Source: Actinomycetes bacterium (GTDB taxonomy: Bacteria; Actinomycetota; Acidimicrobiia; Acidimicrobiales; Acidimicrobiaceae). From it: a stretch of DNA of 64,000 bases. Below the pieces are notes generated by a model. That model was not told where the DNA came from. It did no database searches and saw nothing but the letters and a program-made list of their open reading frames with translations. The first letter of the stretch is position 1. Every line of letters begins with the position of its first letter. The stretch is from the NCBI GenBank assembly GCA_021819725.1, contig JAKAQR010000008.1, forward strand, positions 1 to 64,000, given 5' to 3'. Positions 57,991 to 64,000 of the stretch are shown here, one piece after another. The translations under genes were made by a program, and so were the position numbers.

Positions 57991-59124
57991 CTAACTGAGG
58001 AAGGCAAGATAGCGGTCGATGATCGGTTCCCAGGACAGATGCGTGGTGGCATAGCTCCGTCCCTGTTGGCCGAGCGTTTGTGCGAGGGTTCTATCGGTCG
58101 CAATGAGCTCGATAGCGCTTAGCAGTTCAGATGCCGTGTGAAAGGCAATCCCGCCACCTGAATGTGCGATCTGCTCGAGAAGAACCGGGTTATGGCCGTT
58201 GACGATGAGGGGGATGCCCGCCCCCATCGCCTCGATGGCGACGAGGGAGAAGGACTCATAGCGTGAGGCGATGACGACGGCGGAGGCGTTGGCCAGCAAG
58301 GTGTCACGGTGGGCCTTCGAGACGACGCCGAGAGTCTCGACGTTGGGTGCAGGCTGCAAGGGCTCAAGCAGAGGGCCGGCCATGATGAGTCGCAATGTGG
58401 GCTGTGTCTGGCGATAGAGCTCAGTGAGTAGTCTGCTGCCTTTGTCGGCCTGTACGCGCCCAAGCGCGAGAAGATAGGGCGTTTCGGGCAGCGACTGGGA
58501 CGGATCGGTGTCGGGGGTCGGTTCATCGAGTCCCAGGGGTAGCACGAGCTGGCGAGAGGCACCAATCAAAAAGAGTCGATTGAGGAGCTCTTGTTCAGAG
58601 CGGGTTTGGAAGACAATACGACGTGCGCGAGGTACGAGTTCGGAGTAGATTGCACTTGAGAGCATTGGCTCTGGGTGAGCGGCAGGGTGGAGGACGGATC
58701 GGGAGGGCTTCCAACGCAGAGCCTGGAGATTCGGCCAGTAGAGGAGGGGATAGCTGATCACCCGATCAGGGTCGAGTCGATCAAGGAGTGCCTCGAACCC
58801 ATCGAGGAGCGGGCCTTGGTCCTGCAAGAACTGGTCAGCGCTGACGGCGTGAGGGAGTCGTCCGGTGGCGAGTACTTTGGCGTAGATGGCGGAGAAGTTG
58901 GTGAGGCGAGGTTGGCGTGGCCGAAGGCGGTGGACAATGACCCCATCCTCGACGACCGTTTCGGCAGGCAGCGTATCGTCCCAGGCTAAGGTCGTCGCGG
59001 TCGAGGTGATCACCTCGACGCGGTGGCCACGGCCAGCGATCCGGGTTGCATAGGAGCGCACTGCCATCTCGGCGCCGCCGACGATGTCGTGGCCATAGCG
59101 TGGGGTGACAAAGACGAGATGCAT
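57991..59124 (-). CDS. Glycosyltransferase, GT4 family
   Basis: The 377-residue GT-B enzyme is the last gene of the minus-strand glycan operon. It starts with HLVFVTPRYGHDIVGGAEMAVRSY, typical of the acceptor domain, and has the GT4 donor-site signature ANASAVVIASRYESFSLVAIEAMGAGIPLI, with the EX7E motif within. The start overlaps the next gene's stop by one base. Donor and acceptor are not predictable. Confidence 0.9.
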   Translation of the reverse strand: MHLVFVTPRYGHDIVGGAEMAVRSYATRIAGRGHRVEVITSTATTLAWDDTLPAETVVEDGVIVHRLRPRQPRLTNFSAIYAKVLATGRLPHAVSADQFLQDQGPLLDGFEALLDRLDPDRVISYPLLYWPNLQALRWKPSRSVLHPAAHPEPMLSSAIYSELVPRARRIVFQTRSEQELLNRLFLIGASRQLVLPLGLDEPTPDTDPSQSLPETPYLLALGRVQADKGSRLLTELYRQTQPTLRLIMAGPLLEPLQPAPNVETLGVVSKAHRDTLLANASAVVIASRYESFSLVAIEAMGAGIPLIVNGHNPVLLEQIAHSGGGIAFHTASELLSAIELIATDRTLAQTLGQQGRSYATTHLSWEPIIDRYLAFLS

Positions 59125-60209
59125 CAGGCTACCTCGATGCCGGTGAGTTCGCGGAGCGCCACCTTCATCCGGGCCCAGACGGCGTCGTTGTCAAAGCGTT
59201 TGACTCGTTGCGCGCCGCGATCGAGAAGCTCACTACGGAGGGGTTCCTCGCCAGCGAGTTTGGCGGCCGTCGCCGTTGCGAGCGGATCATGGGGAGGCAC
59301 GATGAAACCGGCATCGCCAACGGTCTCTGGAACGGCTGATGAGTCGACGGCGACCACGGGCAGGCCGAGTGACATCGCCTCCAGAAGGGGTGCACCAAAA
59401 CCCTCGTGGAGTGAGGCGGAGACGAAGATGCGAGCGGCGCGGTATTGATCCCCGAGGGAGCGAGCACGTAGGCCACCGGTGAGGAAGTGCACCCGATGAC
59501 CGATACGAAGGTCGATCGCTCGTTGCCGGAGACCGAGGAGGTAGTCCGGGTGAAACGGACGCCCAACGAGGGTGAGAGAGCTGTCCTGGCCGGTGAGTTC
59601 TCGATAGAGGGCAAAGGAGCCGAGCAGGTCCTCCTGGGCCTTGTTGGGTACCAATCGACCGACAAAAAGCCAGTCCTCTGGGGAGCCGCGGTGTTCCCAG
59701 CTGCGAAGGAGTCGACCGAGGCGGTCGGTTGGCTCCTCATTTTTGAGGTCATCGTAATGGGCGAAGAGACCCACGGTTGCAACCGCCTCCGCTCCGTAGT
59801 GTCTGAGCTCTGCGGCATTAAAGGCTGACACCGAGAGACAGCCCATTGCCTGATGGACGAGGCGCTCTAGTTGCTGTCGTGCACGCCGCTGTGCGATGGC
59901 GGTGTCGGGGTCCCATGCGGTGAAGTACTGCTCAGGTGTGATGTTGTGATAATAGAGCAAGGTCTGCCCCTGGGCAAGGAGAGAGGGTGCGAGCGCGGAG
60001 AAGTTTGCGTAGTGATAGATCAGCACATCCCCTGATCGCAGTTGCATCTCCTTGACGGGAGTCGCATGGTCGAGATCAGATCGCCGCACATCCTCCACAT
60101 AGATGTGGCTGTTGGGGTCCGTGATGAGGAGCCGATGCTGCAGTTCCCGGGCGCAGTTGCCGACGGCGTCATGAGGGAGGAGCACCGGGACAAACTGGTG
60201 GATGGTCAT
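59124..60209 (-). CDS. Glycosyltransferase, GT4 family (second)
   Basis: The 361-residue GT-B enzyme has a shorter N-terminal domain (IHQFVPVLLPHDAVGNCAREL) and the donor-binding LFVGRLVPNKAQEDLLG and AARIFVSASLHEGFGAPLLEAM motif, with two Glu at seven-residue spacing. It overlaps the third transferase by four bases at its start. The pattern resembles mannosyl- and rhamnosyltransferases of capsule or LPS-like operons. Specificity is not deduced. Confidence 0.9.
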   Translation of the reverse strand: MTIHQFVPVLLPHDAVGNCARELQHRLLITDPNSHIYVEDVRRSDLDHATPVKEMQLRSGDVLIYHYANFSALAPSLLAQGQTLLYYHNITPEQYFTAWDPDTAIAQRRARQQLERLVHQAMGCLSVSAFNAAELRHYGAEAVATVGLFAHYDDLKNEEPTDRLGRLLRSWEHRGSPEDWLFVGRLVPNKAQEDLLGSFALYRELTGQDSSLTLVGRPFHPDYLLGLRQRAIDLRIGHRVHFLTGGLRARSLGDQYRAARIFVSASLHEGFGAPLLEAMSLGLPVVAVDSSAVPETVGDAGFIVPPHDPLATATAAKLAGEEPLRSELLDRGAQRVKRFDNDAVWARMKVALRELTGIEVA

Positions 60210-61264
60210 GGGGCGCCCACCAGTTGCTCGATGAGTCGTTGGTACTGGAGCCGCAGCGTCGCCGGGTCAAAGACGCGTAGCCTCGACAGCCCGCGCTCGA
60301 TGAGTTGGTCACGGAGGTCGATGTCGTGGGCAAGGGTGTGTGCCGCGACCGCGTAGGAGAGAGGGTCCTCCTCGGAGAGGAGCCAGCCAGCGGAGGAGAG
60401 CGTCTCGGATACGGCAGAGGTCGCGAGGGCGAGCACTGGGATCTGATGGGCAAAGGCCTCGATAAAGGGGAAGCCAAAGCCCTCATGGAGCGAGGCGCTG
60501 GTAAAGAGGCTGGCTTGTTGATACTCGAACGCTAGCGCTGATGGGCTCAGTCCCGAGAGGAGTCGAACGGAGTCCTCAAGGTGGTGGGCCGCGATCTTTG
60601 CCTGTATGGCCTCGAGATAGGTCGCTGAGGCGGTCGATCCGACCAGGGTGAGCGTCGCCTCCGGCTCAAAGAGTTGACGATAGAGGGCAAAGGCCTCGAT
60701 CAGGAAGAGTTGATGCTTGTTGGGGAAGATACGACCAACAAAGAGCCAGTTAGCTGGAGTGGGGACGGGTTCCTGCGTTCTTGCTTGGCCGTGTTGGGGG
60801 AGCGCAAGGAGCGGAGGCGCCACCAAGGGATGGAGAAAGCCGAGTTCGAAAAGGTCGACCGCGTTGTAATGGGAGACCGTGAAGGCTCGTTGGGTCGTTT
60901 GGGCGAGGCCACCGATCTCGCGACGTGCCTGCCAGAGTACGCGCGCAATCTCGGGCTCGAAGGGTTTGGCCAGGGCGTGGGGGGTGACATTGTGGTAGTT
61001 CACGAGGACCCTTGGTCGATCGCGCAGCCAATCAGCGATGCGGGAGTTCGTGCTGGCCTGATAGAGATACCAGACCCCCTTTGGTGGTCGGTGGCGTAAC
61101 TCGGAAAAAGGTGAGGCGTAGGCGGCGAGGGAGTCGTCAAACTCATCGGCGTAGATGGCCGTCTCATAACCGAAGTCGCGAAGCAATGCATCGAGATGGC
61201 GCGTATGGGTTCCGATCGCATCGTAGCTCGCAAAGGAGGGGATGAGTTGAAAGACGGCGCTCAC
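60206..61264 (-). CDS. Glycosyltransferase, GT4 family (third)
   Basis: The 352-residue enzyme is close in layout to the second one: VFQLIPSFASYDAIGTHTRHL at the start, WLFVGRIFPNKHQLFLIEAF and ASLFTSASLHEGFGFPFIEAFA in the donor domain. The two may be paralogues from duplication. It overlaps the methyltransferase-like gene upstream and the second transferase downstream by four bases each, so the operon is translationally coupled. Confidence 0.9.
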   Translation of the reverse strand: MSAVFQLIPSFASYDAIGTHTRHLDALLRDFGYETAIYADEFDDSLAAYASPFSELRHRPPKGVWYLYQASTNSRIADWLRDRPRVLVNYHNVTPHALAKPFEPEIARVLWQARREIGGLAQTTQRAFTVSHYNAVDLFELGFLHPLVAPPLLALPQHGQARTQEPVPTPANWLFVGRIFPNKHQLFLIEAFALYRQLFEPEATLTLVGSTASATYLEAIQAKIAAHHLEDSVRLLSGLSPSALAFEYQQASLFTSASLHEGFGFPFIEAFAHQIPVLALATSAVSETLSSAGWLLSEEDPLSYAVAAHTLAHDIDLRDQLIERGLSRLRVFDPATLRLQYQRLIEQLVGAP

Positions 61265-62193
61265 CGATCGAGCCTCGTGACGAGGGTGTCAATGTCGATC
61301 GTCTGCGTGGTTGTGGTAAAGCCAGCCTCGTGAGCGAGGACGGCCCAGGCCGGTGTCGTAATCGGTGCTCCTCGAAGGGCGGCCATCGCGTTGAGTTCCC
61401 TCGAGGTGGCAAGGATCGTAGGCTCGTGGTGGACGAGGAGCCCAGGTGCCCCGGGGGCGAGTACGCGTTTTATCTCGGCGAGTACGGCACGCTTAAACCA
61501 GACGGGTGAGCATTCGAGTTCCACGCCGCGCAGGACGACCCCACCGAGCGTATCCTCTCCGCAGTGTTCGAGGTGCCAGAGCAGCGAGCTGTTTCTCACG
61601 TCGAGTCCCTCGGCCGCTGCCCGATCAGCGAGTACCGGGTCCTCAATCTGGCCGTAGGCGAGGTCCGGAACTTCGCTGGCGAGCTTGGCGAGTAGCGGAT
61701 CCTCGTCGGCAGCGGCCACCAGGATCGGCCGCTCGAACGAGCACTGCGCTAGTTGGTTGAGGACCGTCTCTTGGGTGAGGGCATTCGCTGGGAACTGACC
61801 GAAACTGTGGCCCAGTGAGAGGTGGGGGGCGATCCGGCCAAGACGCTCCTCCTGTTCTGAGAGGCGAAGCTCAAGGGCGTTCAAGAGCCCTACCGTCTCA
61901 AAGGTGAAGTTGTTGACCTGTTGTGTGAGGTAGGTGAGGTACCAACCGATACCCGCCTTGATGGTTCGCTTGAGATAGGCCACTCCAGGTTTTTGTGAAC
62001 TCGTTGGTACGGCGGTGTCGATGTAGGAGGTCGCCTCAAGGTTGAAGAGACGATCCTTGATCGAGTCAAAGCGCAGTCGCGGTTTGAGTTCGTTCATCAC
62101 CTCACCCATTCTGGCCTCCAGTGACGGGGGGATGACGCCGCTACGGCGCAGCTTGACCATCTCGCGCTCAAGGCGCTCTCTCAGATCCTCCAC
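61261..62193 (-). CDS. Methyltransferase-like protein with N-terminal coiled coil
   Basis: The 310-residue first gene of the glycan operon has an N-terminal helical/coiled-coil part (residues 1-140: LRERLEREMVKLRRSG, LSEQEERLGRIAPHL). Its C-terminal part has a Rossmann-like pattern (RPILVAAADEDPLLAKLAS, VVLRGVELECSP, LAPGAPGLLVHHEP) similar to SAM methyltransferases of O-antigen operons. The glycine-rich loop and an acidic SAM ribose-binding residue are not obvious, so activity is doubtful. It might be a scaffold or a chain-length regulator, as WbdD-type proteins with a coiled coil control polymer length. This is inference. Confidence 0.62.
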   Translation of the reverse strand: MEDLRERLEREMVKLRRSGVIPPSLEARMGEVMNELKPRLRFDSIKDRLFNLEATSYIDTAVPTSSQKPGVAYLKRTIKAGIGWYLTYLTQQVNNFTFETVGLLNALELRLSEQEERLGRIAPHLSLGHSFGQFPANALTQETVLNQLAQCSFERPILVAAADEDPLLAKLASEVPDLAYGQIEDPVLADRAAAEGLDVRNSSLLWHLEHCGEDTLGGVVLRGVELECSPVWFKRAVLAEIKRVLAPGAPGLLVHHEPTILATSRELNAMAALRGAPITTPAWAVLAHEAGFTTTTQTIDIDTLVTRLDR

Positions 62194-62464
62194 GTGAGAC
62201 CTCCCGTTATCCTTGTTCGGTCGATCTTAGTTGCGCTCGCGTCAACCGGCCAAGGGTACGAACTGAGCACCGCTGATTTGGAGGGTCATCTCGCCCGTAG
62301 TAGTGCTTAGGCCACGTTCGCTGCTATGGTGGAGAGGTTGACGAATTGTTGGCTGGCCCCGCGCATAGGTGCGAGTCGGCAGAGTCAAGTTGGGGTCTGG
62401 GTGTTCCGATGACTGAAGGCATGAGAACAGTAGCTGCGTTGAGCAGATCGCCGTGGTGTGACTG

Positions 62465-64000
62465 ATGCGGCGTGGGCTCCATTCGAAGCGATCAGCGTTT
62501 CTCCTCCCATCAGGGCGAACGAGTGCGATGCTTGCCGCTGGGGCACTGGTCGGTATCGTGCCGGCGGTAGTGCTTTTCCCGGCAACGAGTTATGCCAGCA
62601 GTGGGGCTCTGACCTTCACCGGCTATGGGGTTGGATCTGGTAATGGCGCGAGTCAATTTGGTGAAGCCGGTTACGCCAGCCAAGGTCATCTCACCTATCA
62701 GGAGATCCTCGCGCACTTCTATGGTGGTGCTACGCTGGCCAATACCTATGACCGACTCATCACCGTTTGGCTGACCCAGGGGACGGGACAGCCGGCAACG
62801 GTGGTAGATGCCTCGGGCCTCGTCGTCAATAACATTGCGGTAGCTCCGAATACCCCGATCCAGGTATCCGATGCTGGTGGTACGATCTCGGTGAGCCAAG
62901 GGCTGGGATCGAGTGGTTGTTCGGCTCCGACCTCATGGTCTCCACTGACGTCGACGACAGGGTCGTTGACGATAAGCCCAGGGAATTTGGAGCCGTTAGG
63001 TTCGATGGTCAACGAGACCCAGAGCCAAGCGCTCGGGTGGTGTCAGTCGAGTGGCGCCGTTGAGTACGTTCGAGGTACGCTCGGCGTCACCGAGAACGGG
63101 CAGGGACAGCAGGTCTTGACGAACACCCTTGGACTCGAATCCTATGTCCGAGGGGTCATTGGGAACGAGATGCCGGTGGTGTGGGGGACGCTTGGCAGTG
63201 CTGGTCCTCAGGGTCAGGCCTGGGGTTTCCAGGCGCTTGAGGCACAGGCGATAGAGGCGCGGACCTATGCACTTGCCGTAGGGAACTCCTATAGTTTTGC
63301 ACAGATCTGTGACTCTGACTATTGCCAGGTCTATGGAGGATTCAATACCGGGCAGGCCAGTCAGGCTCGCGCACTGATCGATGCGGCACAGACAGACACC
63401 GCAGGCCAAATCCTTAAGCAGTCCTCTGGCGCCCCTGCTTTTACCCAGTACTCCGCCTCCGATGGGGGTTACACCGCAGGAGGTGACTTCCCAGCGGTAC
63501 CCGACCCCTATGATGCCGGCTGTTATGCCTCGATCTGTGATCCTTGGGACCCGTGGAGTCAGACGGTTGGACTCTCCTCACTCCAGCAGGCCTTCGCGAA
63601 CGTGGGTACGGTGCAAGGTTTGAATGTCCTTCAGCGCACGGGTGAGGGTACTGACGGTGGTCGGGTCTTGTCGATCCAGGTCGTTGGTTCCAGCGGATCC
63701 TCCACCGTCTCGGGCACAGAGTTTGCCTCCATGCTCGGTCTGGACTCGGACTGGTTTAGCGTGAGTGGACCGATTGCGATCAACAACGATGGCAACAGTA
63801 CTGCGCCCGCCCAACCCTCGGGGTCGACCGCCAGCTCTGGCATTATCGTCGCCTCCGCGGACGGCGGTACCGCGGCCGAGGATGGAGCGACCGACCTCGG
63901 CAGCACCTACACCTACGGCATCACCGGTCTCTCGGGTTCGCGCCCCCTCAACGCTCCAGTGGTCGGTGTAGCCGCAACTCCCGATGGGAAGGGCTACTGG
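62465..64000 (+). CDS. Secreted SpoIID/LytB-domain protein, truncated by the window edge
   Basis: The frame opens at ATG 62465 (the codon two before is TGA) and is still open at base 64000, so 512 codons are seen and the C-terminus is missing. A signal peptide covers about residues 1-45 (TSYAS near the cut). Residues about 180-310 carry the SpoIID/LytB pattern: LGLESYVRGVIGNEMPVVWG and FQALEAQAIEARTYALA. SpoIID in Bacillus is a peptidoglycan lytic transglycosylase; the likely catalytic Glu is in GNEMPV. Cys residues near IGNE/ICDSDYC may be disulfides. The visible end (VVGVAATPDGKGYW) begins the tandem repeat family of secreted acidimicrobial proteins. No strong ribosome site was seen. Confidence 0.82.
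   Translation, partial: MRRGLHSKRSAFLLPSGRTSAMLAAGALVGIVPAVVLFPATSYASSGALTFTGYGVGSGNGASQFGEAGYASQGHLTYQEILAHFYGGATLANTYDRLITVWLTQGTGQPATVVDASGLVVNNIAVAPNTPIQVSDAGGTISVSQGLGSSGCSAPTSWSPLTSTTGSLTISPGNLEPLGSMVNETQSQALGWCQSSGAVEYVRGTLGVTENGQGQQVLTNTLGLESYVRGVIGNEMPVVWGTLGSAGPQGQAWGFQALEAQAIEARTYALAVGNSYSFAQICDSDYCQVYGGFNTGQASQARALIDAAQTDTAGQILKQSSGAPAFTQYSASDGGYTAGGDFPAVPDPYDAGCYASICDPWDPWSQTVGLSSLQQAFANVGTVQGLNVLQRTGEGTDGGRVLSIQVVGSSGSSTVSGTEFASMLGLDSDWFSVSGPIAINNDGNSTAPAQPSGSTASSGIIVASADGGTAAEDGATDLGSTYTYGITGLSGSRPLNAPVVGVAATPDGKGYW

Noticed and set aside
62194..62464. Possible cyclic-di-AMP (ydaO) riboswitch before the SpoIID-domain gene
   Set aside because: Such elements often precede cell-wall genes in actinobacteria, but the conserved stretches were not recognised here.

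Overview
The window reads as chromosomal DNA of a moderately GC-rich actinobacterium. The best guess is class Acidimicrobiia, with relatives of acidophilic iron oxidisers such as Ferrimicrobium or Acidimicrobium. Three things point there: Tat-exported ferritin-like proteins beside a cupredoxin lipoprotein, an exported sedolisin (acid peptidase) and GH30 glycosidase, and a long secreted protein that ends at the window edge in the start of a 'ATPDGKGYW'-type repeat, which is common in that class. The gene orders prs-rplY-pth-mfd and ftsB-eno-mazG resemble those of Mycobacterium, which supports an actinobacterium. Genus is inference; no rRNA is present.

Layout. 1-11900 is a loosely packed accessory stretch. 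It holds a lipoprotein with beta-propeller-like repeats, a mycothiol-dependent-type enzyme, a decayed MFS transporter next to an intact ArsR-type regulator, a secreted-protein gene apparently split by an in-frame stop, small secreted and membrane proteins, an aldo/keto reductase, an intact MFS transporter with an Mpo1-like protein, and rmuC. 11968-16674 carries an exported S53 peptidase and a partial cobalamin set (cobI, cobU, cobS, cobD). 16822-19042 is the cupredoxin plus two ferritin-like Tat proteins, closed by a strong hairpin. 19067-23022 holds an S9 peptidase and a GH30 hydrolase.

23047-36516 is mostly housekeeping: a short GlmU-like protein, prs, rplY, pth, mfd, a SurA/PrsA-like lipoprotein, an orphan molybdenum hydroxylase large subunit, then ftsB, eno and mazG on the minus strand. 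36853-49475 holds a second propeller-like lipoprotein, a small zinc-ribbon gene with direct repeats upstream, manB, a Trm112-like gene, a phosphoglucose/phosphomannose isomerase, ahcY, hpf, secA, prfB, ftsE and ftsX. 49859-54945 has ssrA (tmRNA) and smpB on the minus strand, then a JAMM peptidase, an FMN 2-hydroxyacid oxidase, murI, rph and rdgB on plus, and tRNA-Leu(UAG). 55066-64000 has clpP, a polysaccharide ABC exporter, a minus-strand operon of three glycosyltransferases and a methyltransferase-like protein, and a truncated SpoIID-domain protein.

No CRISPR array, intact insertion sequence, prophage or defence system was seen. The items most worth follow-up are the cupredoxin/ferritin-like cassette, the GlmU lacking its acetyltransferase half, the JAMM peptidase without CysO/CysM, the repeat-bearing region before the zinc-ribbon gene, and the two decaying genes.
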